Below are positions 22,745-30,245 of a DNA stretch of 32,537 nt, piece after piece; positions within the stretch are counted from its first letter, which is position 1, and every line of letters starts with the position of its first letter. Origin of the DNA: an uncultured Chloroflexota bacterium (GTDB lineage: Bacteria; Chloroflexota; Anaerolineae; UBA4142; SHND01); NCBI GenBank assembly GCA_937870825.1, contig CALMZO010000163.1, positions 1-32,537 of the forward strand, in the 5' to 3' direction. The position numbers were made by a program, and so were the translations under genes. The notes below the pieces were generated by a model. That model did not search any database. It saw nothing but the letters and a program-made list of their open reading frames with translations, and had not been told where the DNA came from.

Positions 22745-24022
22745 TCAATACACAAATTCGCGAATGTCGTACCACGAGACGCGCGGGGTGTGCGCGCGGT
22801 CACGAAATTGGAACGCATCGCGCAAGACGCGCATTTGTTTTTCAATTTCACTGCCGTTCATCGGCGGAATGCCCGCTTCCGCCGCGTGTTGTGAATATGT
22901 TGAATTTGGGAAATCGGTGAGTTCGGACAAATAAATCAAATCGTGTTCGTCGAGCGGCAGCGCGTGTATCAAATCTGTGGTGTGTTGAATGTGCGCGTGT
23001 TCAAATTTTGTGCCGCCTGCGCCGACGAGAACGATGATGCCCACGGCGACGCCGCCTTCCTTACATTCATTCACCAAACGCGCGACGTCATTCGGCGTAT
23101 TGGGCTTGCCGAGAAATGTCAAGAGTTCGGCGTCGCCCGTTTCAAGCCCAACGTACACGCGCCGCAGTCCGCGTTCCGCGAGCGCGGCAAAATCGCGCGC
23201 GCGTTTTTGTTTCGACGAGAACGCGTCAATAAAGGAATAGATGCCGTCGAAATGAAGCGGATGCGCGTTGCGCCACGCCCGGCGCGCGTCGCGCGCCAAA
23301 CCGCGCGGCACAATGTCGAATTCCTGATTAACGATGTCGAAACGCGGGAGCAGCATTTTTTGGTGAATCACCAACGCGTTTGCGTCGCCGAGAAAAATGG
23401 CACGCCGCAAACGCAGTCCTTCGCCGATGAACGCGCGCACGCGGCGAATGTGTTCGTGAAACACTTCGGGCGGCTTGATGTGAAAACGACGGTCACGGTA
23501 AAAACCACAGAACGTACATGCGTTAAAGGCGCAGCCCTCGGTCATTTGCAAATAGAGCGCGAGATATTGGTCGGGCGGAAGAATCGTGACGGGATGATAA
23601 ATGTGTTCATAGAGTTCGCGTTCCCGTTCGAGCGAGGTGTAGCAATATCGGTTGATGTGCGCGAGCGCGCTTTGGGCGGCGTCGTACGCTTTGTTTTGCG
23701 CGGCAGGTTCGAGGCGGCGCAGTTCGCTCGTAATCGCGTGCGCGAAATCGTACGCGTCCACTTCGAGCGCGCGCACTTGTGCCGCCGTCAACGTACGGCG
23801 CAAACGTCCCGACAACCCCGGGCGCGCGCCGCTGGCTTTTTCTAAAATTTGGTTCGCAAAACTGCGGCGGTAATTTTTGCCGTCGCGGAATGCGCCAACC
23901 AGGCGCCCGCTGTAATCGAACGTGTACGAGAGCGCGTTGTCTCGCATGATGACGGTGGACTCGGCGCGCGCGTTCAGCGTAATGTGATTGCCTTGAGTGG
24001 TTTGAAATTGCAAGACGGACAT
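22745..24022 (-). CDS. Radical SAM protein encoded within the CoA-transferase/hydrogenase operon
   Basis: A 425-residue radical SAM enzyme of unknown substrate. The cluster motif is TEGCAFNACTFCGFYRD, spacing CX4CX2C (C164, C169, C172), a variant seen in some uncharacterised radical SAM families rather than the usual CX3CX2C. Downstream elements GLRRVYVGLETGDAELL and GIIVLVGAGGTKFEHAH fit the TIM-barrel core. The first 150 residues are an extra domain rich in Arg and Ala. It lies five bases after the CoA-transferase stop and six before hoxE, so it is cotranscribed with both. A role in hydrogenase maturation is possible but not established; canonical HypA-F do not include such a protein. Confidence 0.83.
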   Translation of the reverse strand: MSVLQFQTTQGNHITLNARAESTVIMRDNALSYTFDYSGRLVGAFRDGKNYRRSFANQILEKASGARPGLSGRLRRTLTAAQVRALEVDAYDFAHAITSELRRLEPAAQNKAYDAAQSALAHINRYCYTSLERERELYEHIYHPVTILPPDQYLALYLQMTEGCAFNACTFCGFYRDRRFHIKPPEVFHEHIRRVRAFIGEGLRLRRAIFLGDANALVIHQKMLLPRFDIVNQEFDIVPRGLARDARRAWRNAHPLHFDGIYSFIDAFSSKQKRARDFAALAERGLRRVYVGLETGDAELLTFLGKPNTPNDVARLVNECKEGGVAVGIIVLVGAGGTKFEHAHIQHTTDLIHALPLDEHDLIYLSELTDFPNSTYSQHAAEAGIPPMNGSEIEKQMRVLRDAFQFRDRAHTPRVSWYDIREFVY

Positions 24023-24027
24023 TTGTT

Positions 24028-25323
24028 TTACCACCACGATTGTGCGCGCGCGTAACATTCCAAATCGTCGCGGAATTTGGGATGCGCGATGTCAATGAGC
24101 GCGCGGGCGCGTTCCGAAAGACTCTTGCCGCGCAGCGAGGCGATGCCGTATTCGGTGACGACGTATTGCACATCGCCGCGCGACGTGACGACGCCCGCGC
24201 CCGCTTTCAGTTGCGCCACGATGCGCGATTGTTTTTCGCCTTTTGCCGTCGAAGGCAGCGCGATGATGGCTTTGCCGCCGGGCGAACGCGCCGCGCCGCG
24301 CACGAAATCCACCTGTCCGCCGATGCCGCTGTACGGACGCGTGCCAATCGAGTCCGCGCACACTTGCCCGGTCAAGTCCACTTCGAGCGCGGAATTGATG
24401 GCGGTCATGCGATAATTTTTGGCGATGTTGAACGGGTCATTCACGTAATCGCTCGGATGCAATTCCACCATCGCGTTGTCATGCACAAATTTGTACAGCC
24501 GCGCGGAACCGAATAAAAAGCCCGAAACAATTTTGCCCGGATGAAATGTTTTGCGGTCATTCGTAATCACGCCGCGTTCAATCAAATCAATCACGCCGTC
24601 CGAAAACAATTCCGAATGAATGCCCAGGTCGCGTTTGTGTTCGAGATTGTGCAGCACCGCGTCGGGAATGGAACCGATGCCGAGCTGCAATGTCGCGCCG
24701 TCGGGAATCAATTCGGCGACGAGCGCGCCGATGCGATTCGAGACGCCGTTCAAATCGCCCTGCGGCGCGTTGGGCAGCGCGTAATCGGTCTCGACAATCG
24801 CGTTGAGTTTGTTGAGGTGAATGAACGAATCGCCCCACACACGCGGCATTTGCGCGTTCACTTCGGCAATGACAAATTTCGCGCATTCCGCCGCGGGCTT
24901 GGTGACGCCGACTTCGACGCCGAACGAACAAAAGCCGTGTTCGTCGGGCGGCGAGACCTGAACGAGCGCGACATCGAGCGGCAGGGTCCCGTCACACAGC
25001 AGGCGCGGAATTTCGGACAAGAACACGGGAACATAATCGGCGCGTCCGCTTTGGACTGCGGCGCGCGCGTTTTCGCCGATGAACAGCGCGCGGTGATGAA
25101 AACTGCGCGCGTATTCCGGCGCGAGATACTCGCCGCCCGCAAACGTGAGAACGCTGAGAACCTCGACGTTGCGAAATTCGTTCGCGTGCGCGACGAGTTC
25201 GCGCTGCAAGACTTGCGGGACGCCCGCGCCGCCGCCGAGATAAATGCGCGAGTTGGAACAGATGACTTGAATCGCGGTTTCAGCCGACACTACTTTGGAA
25301 CGATACAGCTGTAGATTGTCCAT
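24028..25323 (-). CDS. Acetyl-CoA hydrolase/4-hydroxybutyrate CoA-transferase family protein
   Basis: A 431-residue class I-like CoA-transferase of the Cat1/AbfT family. Both family halves are present: the N-terminal IYLGGGAGVPQVLQREL and the C-terminal GIGSIPDAVL, IHSELFSDGVIDL and QVDFVRGAARSPGGKAI. The Glu of HSELFSDG is residue 238, the same number as the catalytic Glu recalled for Clostridium aminobutyricum 4-hydroxybutyrate CoA-transferase. It should transfer CoA between acetyl-CoA and a carboxylate; the exact acid is unknown. GAGGAA precedes the start. As the first gene of the hox transcript it suggests fermentation coupled to NADH/H2 balance. Confidence 0.88.
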   Translation of the reverse strand: MDNLQLYRSKVVSAETAIQVICSNSRIYLGGGAGVPQVLQRELVAHANEFRNVEVLSVLTFAGGEYLAPEYARSFHHRALFIGENARAAVQSGRADYVPVFLSEIPRLLCDGTLPLDVALVQVSPPDEHGFCSFGVEVGVTKPAAECAKFVIAEVNAQMPRVWGDSFIHLNKLNAIVETDYALPNAPQGDLNGVSNRIGALVAELIPDGATLQLGIGSIPDAVLHNLEHKRDLGIHSELFSDGVIDLIERGVITNDRKTFHPGKIVSGFLFGSARLYKFVHDNAMVELHPSDYVNDPFNIAKNYRMTAINSALEVDLTGQVCADSIGTRPYSGIGGQVDFVRGAARSPGGKAIIALPSTAKGEKQSRIVAQLKAGAGVVTSRGDVQYVVTEYGIASLRGKSLSERARALIDIAHPKFRDDLECYARAQSWW

Positions 25324-25469
25324 AAAGCAATTCCTCAACCTCGATATCGCGCGCGCCGGTTCCTGCCGCGTTACCGTGCGGTCATAAATTCATTCTTTCA
25401 CAATCGAAAGCCGCAGCTCCATTCTCGCATTTCAAAGGGGATTTACGAGTGCAATTCATCCCGCAAAAA

Positions 25470-25493
25470 AAAGGACAGGCGTACCTGTCCTTT
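25470..25493 (-). terminator. Hairpin terminator upstream of the small Cys-rich gene
   Basis: Perfect 10-base arms, AAAGGACAGG and CCTGTCCTTT, flank the loop CGTA. On the minus strand the stem is followed by an eight-base U-tract, a textbook terminator. It would insulate the hox operon promoter from leftward transcription. On the plus strand it sits 50 bp before the gene at 25542. Confidence 0.7.
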
Positions 25494-25541
25494 CGCGCGC
25501 GCATCGGTGAAAATGGCGCTGTCGAGCTTTGGGGAGGAATC

Positions 25542-25790
25542 ATGCAAACTCGTTCAGAACCCACAGTCGTGGAAATGCAAGCGTTGGTGGAAAAAGCCGC
25601 GCGTTGTATCGTGTGCAACGGTACGCCGAACAATTCCGGTTCGCCGTGTTATGAATTTACGCCGGGCGGCGTCGAAGTGTGTTCGGAATTGCCTTGGTGG
25701 AACGGCGCACCCATCCTGCCCGAAACATTGCGCGCGTGGCAAGAAATCGTCGCGGCATATCAAGCTGTCCCGCATCGCGCGGACGATTGA
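25542..25790 (+). CDS. Small Cys-containing hypothetical protein
   Basis: An 82-residue protein with four Cys: ARCIVCNGTPNNSGSPCYEF gives CxxC plus a third Cys, and VEVCSELPWW a fourth. The pattern could bind zinc or another metal, but no family is recognised. GGGGAGGAATC ahead of the ATG is one of the strongest Shine-Dalgarno sequences in the window, and a strong terminator follows 23 bp after the stop, so this is a real monocistronic gene. The in-frame extension upstream to 25449 runs through a hairpin and is rejected. Confidence 0.75.
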   Translation: MQTRSEPTVVEMQALVEKAARCIVCNGTPNNSGSPCYEFTPGGVEVCSELPWWNGAPILPETLRAWQEIVAAYQAVPHRADD

Positions 25791-25813
25791 GAATTTTTCT
25801 CTAAAAATTAAAG

Positions 25814-25854
25814 AGGCGCGTCGTACTGCGGCATTTTCGCAGTACGACGCGCCT
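25814..25854 (+). terminator. Strong terminator after the small Cys-rich gene
   Basis: Perfect 17-base arms (25814-25830 and 25838-25854) containing GGCGCGTCGTACTGCG are followed by TGTGTTTTG. The loop is seven bases. It ends the monocistronic unit. Confidence 0.85.
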
Positions 25855-26177
25855 TGTGTTTTGAGCGTTCGGGCGCCTTTTCACCGCGCCCCGCGCAACT
25901 CGAACAAGAGAGGGACGAGAACTCTGCTCACCCGCTCTTGTTCGAGGCGCACGGCAACTCTATCCGGTGCAGCATTCACAAGCTCTTGAATCGCGCAGAA
26001 CGAAATCGTTTAGAAAGCGTCTTACAGCGCATCGGTACGCAAAACAAGTTGGGTAATGATGCATTAGAACGATTTTCACATTCATTTGTGGGTACTGGAC
26101 TCGAGCATTTATGCGGTTTCTGCCAATCACCCCGCTGAAGCGCAGAATCCAAACCTTGAATCATTCAGGAATTTGCT
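25855..26177. other. Gene-free stretch with one 12-bp inverted repeat
   Basis: No coding frame with gene-like codon use is seen on either strand. CTCGAACAAGAG (25899-25910) and CTCTTGTTCGAG (25935-25946) form a 12-bp stem with a 24-base loop, which could stop leftward transcription of the USP pair that ends at 26178. Base composition is more AT-rich after 25970. Confidence 0.5.
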
Positions 26178-26618
26178 CTAGGCGGGTCGCACCAACAACA
26201 CCGGCAGATGGGAACGCTGCATAATTTCTTCTGCCACACTGCCCAGCATCACGCGCGAGATGCCGCTGCGACCGTGCGTCGTCATCGCAATCAAATCCAC
26301 ATCTTGTCCCGCCGCAAACTCAAGAATGACATCCGCGGTCGCGCCGCCGCTCACTTCGGCTTGCACATTGTCAGCGCCTGTGAAATACTCTGCCCGTGTT
26401 CGCTGCAGGTATCCCTCAGCGATTGTGCGCGCGTCGTATTCAGGATTCGGTTCAAGCGGCATCGACGAATTGGCAAAGACCAAATTGTGAATCGGCGTGG
26501 GAATGACGCGCAGCAAAATCACCTGCGCGCCCGTCGCTTGCGCCAACGCGTTGGCGTGCGGCAATACAGTTTCCGAAAATGTAGAGCCGTCGAGCGGAAC
26601 GAGTATTTTAGAAAACAT
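26178..26618 (-). CDS. Universal stress protein (USP 2)
   Basis: A 146-residue UspA-fold protein beginning MFSKILVPLDGSTFSETVLP and ending with the nucleotide-binding motif TTHGRSGISRVMLGSVAEEI. GGAGAGG lies upstream. It starts 19 bp after the stop of USP 3, so the two form an operon. Its sequence is closer to USP 1 (ILVPLDGS, VLPHA, PTPxxxFAN pattern) than to USP 3, suggesting duplication between the two loci. Confidence 0.93.
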   Translation of the reverse strand: MFSKILVPLDGSTFSETVLPHANALAQATGAQVILLRVIPTPIHNLVFANSSMPLEPNPEYDARTIAEGYLQRTRAEYFTGADNVQAEVSGGATADVILEFAAGQDVDLIAMTTHGRSGISRVMLGSVAEEIMQRSHLPVLLVRPA

Positions 26619-26637
26619 AGGGCTTGCCTCTCCATTC

Positions 26638-27135
26638 TCAATGTACGGGGAGCGTCGCATACGGCGCGTCATAGTCCGCGCGCCGCGCCGCGTTCACCGG
26701 TTGTGGGCGCATCACCAAAACGGGCATGCGCGCGTGGCGAACAACATCATCGGCAACGCTTCCCATGACCAGTCGCGCCAAGCCGCTGCGTCCGTGCGTG
26801 GACATCGCAATCATGTCCACACGCAATTCCTGCGCGACCTCCAAAATCGTTGTGTACACCGCGCCGCGAGATGCCAAATGCGTTTGCACTTTTAATCCCA
26901 TCGCGCGGAATTCCTCACCCAAACGCGCGAGATAGTTGCGTGCGTCATCCTCTGCCTGCTCGCGCATCTTTGACCCCAATTCGGGGACTGTCATCAAATA
27001 ATCATACACAGGCACATCGGGTACACGCAGCAACACAATTTCCGCGCCCGTGCTGTTGGCGAGCTCCATCACTTGCGTCAGGACTTGTTCTGCGAGTTCC
27101 GAGCCGTCGAGCGGAACGAGAATTTTGTTGTACAT
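26638..27135 (-). CDS. Universal stress protein (USP 3)
   Basis: A 165-residue UspA-fold protein beginning MYNKILVPLDGSELAEQVLT with the ATP-binding motif STHGRSGLARLVMGSVADDV. It has a C-terminal extension of about 20 residues (NAARRADYDAPYATLPVH) not seen in USP 1 or 2. GGAGTGA precedes the start. It is first in the USP 3-USP 2 operon, and 97 bp upstream lies a 9/10 match to the DosR-type core at 27232-27245. Confidence 0.93.
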   Translation of the reverse strand: MYNKILVPLDGSELAEQVLTQVMELANSTGAEIVLLRVPDVPVYDYLMTVPELGSKMREQAEDDARNYLARLGEEFRAMGLKVQTHLASRGAVYTTILEVAQELRVDMIAMSTHGRSGLARLVMGSVADDVVRHARMPVLVMRPQPVNAARRADYDAPYATLPVH

Positions 27136-27231
27136 GGCAGTCACTCCTCTGACGCAACCAAGCAAAGCAACGCACTCTTACTATCTCGCATCCGCGCCGA
27201 TAATTCATCAGGCACGCGTCATTTTTCTAAA

Positions 27232-27245
27232 GGGACAATCGTACC
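27232..27245 (-). promoter_or_regulatory. DosR-like box upstream of the USP pair
   Basis: GGGACAATCGTACC matches GGGAC-N4-GTCCC at 9 of 10 half-site positions, and the next base is also C. A weak -10 (AATTAT on the minus strand, 27200-27205) would put the start site near 27193 and the box centre at about -45, close to the geometry of the perfect box at 8589. It lies on the USP side of the divergent USP/ara intergenic region. Confidence 0.6.
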
Positions 27246-27317
27246 CACTTGGCTGCGGTATTCCAACGCGGGCATTTTTTCGCGCCGCAACCTCTTTCAA
27301 AGCCATGTTCGCTGTGC

Positions 27318-27351
27318 TACAATCCACGTCAATGATGACGTCAGCGCTGAC
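27318..27351 (+). promoter_or_regulatory. Candidate araA promoter and overlapping operator palindromes
   Basis: An extended -10, TGCTACAAT (hexamer 27318-27323), has a poor -35 (TTTCAA, 27295-27300) at 17-bp spacing. Just downstream are two overlapping palindromes: TGACGTCA (27336-27343) and the perfect 12-mer GTCAGCGCTGAC (27340-27351). A palindrome at +10 to +20 suits a repressor of the arabinose operon; no such regulator gene is in the window. Confidence 0.55.
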
Positions 27352-27419
27352 GCCGACGCTCATTCCGCGCGCGAGTCCATGATTTTTTGTTTCGCCTCTT
27401 CTCCTCTCTCCTCCCAGCG

Positions 27420-27505
27420 CCACGTGGTCACGCTCCACTCTCGATGTGCCGATAGCGTGACCGCGTGGCGGCGCAGCGCGCCCGCGTCTTGAGCAAACGC
27501 GGGCG
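27420..27505 (+). promoter_or_regulatory. Two hairpins in the araA leader
   Basis: Arms 27420-27434 (CCACGTGGTCACGCT) and 27454-27468 are complementary at 14 of 15 positions, the exception being a G-U pair. A second stem, CGCCCGCGT (27479-27487) with ACGCGGGCG (27497-27505), follows. They lie in the about 200-nt leader before the araA RBS (GAGG, 27533). No U-tract follows, so they may affect mRNA stability or translation rather than terminate. Confidence 0.5.
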
Positions 27506-27543
27506 TGCCTGCGCGAAATTGTTTGGTGTCGCGAGGCAGTCAC

Positions 27544-29034
27544 ATGATTGATTTATCACCGTACCGAATTTGGTTTGTCACCGGCAGTCAACATTTGTAC
27601 GGACCCGCAGCGATTGAACAAGTGCGCGCCCACACGCAACACGTGGTGGACGCGCTCGCGCGGTCCAAACACATTCCCGTTCCCATCGAATACAAAGCCG
27701 TCGCCACCACGCCCGACGAAATCTACAACGTCTGTTTGGACGCGAACAATTCCAAGAATTGTGTCGGGCTGATTTTTTGGATGCACACGTTCTCGCCCGC
27801 GAAAATGTGGGGCGCGGGACTCGCCGCGTTGAAAAAACCATTTTTGCATTTGCATACGCAGTTCCATCGCGACATCCCCTGGGCGACGATTGACATGGAC
27901 TTTATGAATCTCAATCAAGCCGCGCACGGCGACCGCGAATTTGGCTACATGGTCAGCCGCATGAGATTGAATCGTCATGTCGTCGTCGGACACTGGGCAT
28001 CGGCGGACGTCCAAAACGAAATCGGTGCGTGGACGCGCGTCGCGTGCGCGTGGAACGATTCGCAACAATTAAACGTCGCGCGCATCGGCGACAACATGCG
28101 CCATGTCGCGGTCACCGAAGGCGACAAAGTGCAAGCGCAAATGGTGTTTGGTTATTCCGTGAACGGGTTCGGCGTCGGCGATGTGGTGCGCGTCATTGAT
28201 GCGGTGAGCGAGAGCGAGGTCAACGATGTGATACACGAGTACGAAATAAATTATCGCGTCGCGGAACCATTGCAGCGCGGCGGTGCGCAGCACGAAGCGT
28301 TACGCGACGCGGCGCGCATTCAAGTCGGGTTGCGCCGTTTTCTCGAACAGAACCGGTTCAACGCCTTCACCGATACGTTTCAAGATGTGCACGGCTTGAA
28401 ACAACTGCCGGGTGTCGGGGTCCAGCGTTTGATGGAAGAGGGTTACGGGTTCGCCGCCGAAGGCGATTGGAAAACTGCCGCGCTCGTGCGCGCGCTAAAA
28501 GTGATGGGCGCGGGTCTCGACGGCGGCACGTCGTTCATGGAAGATTACACGTACCATTTGAACGAGGGCAACATGCAAGTACTCGGCGCGCACATGCTGG
28601 AAATTTGTCCCACCATCGCGGACGGCAAACCTTCGCTCGAAATTCATCCGCTCGGCATCGGCGGCAAAGCCGACCCCGTGCGTTTGGTATTCAATACGCG
28701 CAGCGGTCCCGCCCTCAACGCCTCGGTGATTGATTTGGGCAATCGCTTTCGCATGATTCTCAACACGGTGGACGTTGTTCCGCCGCAAGAACCGCTGCCG
28801 AAACTGCCCGTCGCGCGCGCCGTGTGGATTCCGCAGCCGAATTTGAAAACTGCTGCAGCCGCGTGGATTTACGCGGGCGGCGCGCACCACACGGCCTTTT
28901 CGCAATCAGTGACGCCCGGTCAGTTGCAAATGTTCGCAGACATGGCAAACGTGGAATGTGTGACGATCGATAAACACACGAACGTCAACGATTTCAAAAA
29001 AGAATTGCGCTGGAATGAAGTGGCGTGTTCCTAG
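27544..29034 (+). CDS. araA: L-arabinose isomerase
   Basis: A 496-residue enzyme converting L-arabinose to L-ribulose, the usual length for AraA. It begins [20 protein letters not shown]. Metal and catalytic residues are recognisable: Glu in [13 protein letters not shown], His in [11 protein letters not shown] and the late His in GGAHHTAFS (counterparts of E. coli E333, H350 and H450). The ATG at 27544 follows GAGGCAGTC; the frame upstream to 27505 is part of a leader hairpin. It heads araA-(foreign gene)-araB-araD. Confidence 0.95.
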   Translation: MIDLSPYRIWFVTGSQHLYGPAAIEQVRAHTQHVVDALARSKHIPVPIEYKAVATTPDEIYNVCLDANNSKNCVGLIFWMHTFSPAKMWGAGLAALKKPFLHLHTQFHRDIPWATIDMDFMNLNQAAHGDREFGYMVSRMRLNRHVVVGHWASADVQNEIGAWTRVACAWNDSQQLNVARIGDNMRHVAVTEGDKVQAQMVFGYSVNGFGVGDVVRVIDAVSESEVNDVIHEYEINYRVAEPLQRGGAQHEALRDAARIQVGLRRFLEQNRFNAFTDTFQDVHGLKQLPGVGVQRLMEEGYGFAAEGDWKTAALVRALKVMGAGLDGGTSFMEDYTYHLNEGNMQVLGAHMLEICPTIADGKPSLEIHPLGIGGKADPVRLVFNTRSGPALNASVIDLGNRFRMILNTVDVVPPQEPLPKLPVARAVWIPQPNLKTAAAAWIYAGGAHHTAFSQSVTPGQLQMFADMANVECVTIDKHTNVNDFKKELRWNEVACS

Positions 29035-29070
29035 TCCGACGCTGTGCGGGTTAGTGTAAAGGGACCAGTT

Positions 29071-29080
29071 CAGGTGAATA
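29071..29080 (+). repeat. Direct repeat copy 1 (CAGGTGAATA) flanking the inserted gene
   Basis: CAGGTGAATA at 29071-29080 recurs exactly at 30233-30242. The left copy supplies the Shine-Dalgarno (AGGTGA) of the AT-rich gene at 29086. The repeats bound a 1,162-bp unit and look like a target duplication or the product of an insertion at an RBS. Confidence 0.7.
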
Positions 29081-29085
29081 CAATC

Positions 29086-30243
29086 ATGACATTGGAAGAT
29101 TATATATCTCGACTGAACGAAAATATCTTCTTCAAAGAGTTTTCTTTTTCAAGAAATCAATTTTCACCGGCTCAAGGAGTGGAACTTGAGTTTGCTGATC
29201 ATGTGATTTGGCTAGACGATTTATTCATAACCTTTCAAATTAAAAGGCGAGAATATTCAGATGATCACACGGAAGCATCTGAGGCAAATTGGTTTGAGAA
29301 AAAAGTCTTACGGAAAGCGACTCAACAGATTCGAGATACCATCCACTTTCTAGACGCACATGACAAAATCAACATCATCAACGCTCGGGGACATTCTTTC
29401 GACGTTATTGCTGCGAAAACCAATAAGAGTTTTCACATGGTTCTATATGCTCACGATCATTGTTTACCTGAAAAATATAAGCGCAAAAAATTTCACATTA
29501 GTTCTTCAGCTGGCTTTATACATTTGATGTCAATTGAAGACTACTTGGGCATTTGCCAAACCCTCATAACGCCAGCCGAAATTGGTGATTATTTGACGTT
29601 TCGCCAAAAACTAGGGGGAAAATTTGGACAAATAAATATCTTGCCGGAGCAGGCTTTACTTGGTCAATTTCTTTATGGTGTTCTTGAAGCCGAACCAAGT
29701 ATTGACTTTGCAAAGTACTTGGCTGAACTAAAGCATACGCCTGACGAATTTGACTTGTCATATATCATACGGAATTTCAAAGATCGCATACTGAATGCCA
29801 ATAACTCTGTTGACTACTACAAAATACTCCGAGAATTAGCGAAACTTGGTAGAGAGGAGTTAAAAGAGGTGAAATTGCGGTTCAACCTCTCTATCCAAAA
29901 TTGTCAAAGAAACGAGTATGTTAAACCTTATCGAGTAACATTTCCACGAACAGGATGCGGTTTTGTGTTTGTCCCAGTGCAGCAAGAGAGAAGGGCTTAT
30001 GCGTTAAACGCCCTGCAAAATTTCACTCATGCTCATAAGTATGAGCAAAAACTAGAAAAGTGCATTGGTGTTTCCTTTGTAAATGATGGAGAGTATTACG
30101 ACATCAACTACTGCTATATAGAGCAAAACTGGGTACATGACCCAGACATGGAACGGATTTTGAAGGACAATTTCCCCTTCAGACCCGTCAGACAAGAGAC
30201 TATGCATCGCTATTGGTTTGCTAACGAAACAGCAGGTGAATAA
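29086..30243 (+). CDS. AT-rich accessory gene inserted in the ara operon; possible PD-(D/E)XK nuclease-like protein
   Basis: A 385-residue protein unrelated to arabinose metabolism. Base composition is visibly more AT-rich than its neighbours, with AGA, ATA and TTA codons they avoid, indicating recent transfer. Near the N-terminus, [20 protein letters not shown] then IKRRE resembles a PD-(D/E)XK nuclease core (D38 or D45, then Q51-x-K53), followed by a helix [20 protein letters not shown]. The first acidic/Lys motif has Q in place of E/D, so activity is uncertain. The remaining 280 residues are not recognised. RBS and stop codon lie in the two copies of CAGGTGAATA. A defence or stand-alone mobile role is possible but unproven. 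Confidence 0.75.
   Translation: MTLEDYISRLNENIFFKEFSFSRNQFSPAQGVELEFADHVIWLDDLFITFQIKRREYSDDHTEASEANWFEKKVLRKATQQIRDTIHFLDAHDKINIINARGHSFDVIAAKTNKSFHMVLYAHDHCLPEKYKRKKFHISSSAGFIHLMSIEDYLGICQTLITPAEIGDYLTFRQKLGGKFGQINILPEQALLGQFLYGVLEAEPSIDFAKYLAELKHTPDEFDLSYIIRNFKDRILNANNSVDYYKILRELAKLGREELKEVKLRFNLSIQNCQRNEYVKPYRVTFPRTGCGFVFVPVQQERRAYALNALQNFTHAHKYEQKLEKCIGVSFVNDGEYYDINYCYIEQNWVHDPDMERILKDNFPFRPVRQETMHRYWFANETAGE
30233..30242 (+). repeat. Direct repeat copy 2 (CAGGTGAATA), RBS of araB
   Basis: This copy overlaps the end of the foreign gene (GGT GAA TAA, so the stop begins inside the repeat) and supplies AGGTGA ahead of the araB ATG at 30246. Confidence 0.7.
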
Positions 30244-30245
30244 TT

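Noticed and set aside
25470..25493. GGACAGG/CCTGTCC as a DosR-like box
   Set aside because: The half-site spacing is wrong and the U-tract shows it is a terminator.
29062..29075. GGGACCAGTTCAGG as a DosR-like box before the foreign gene
   Set aside because: Only the first half site matches; the second half has no identity to GTCCC.
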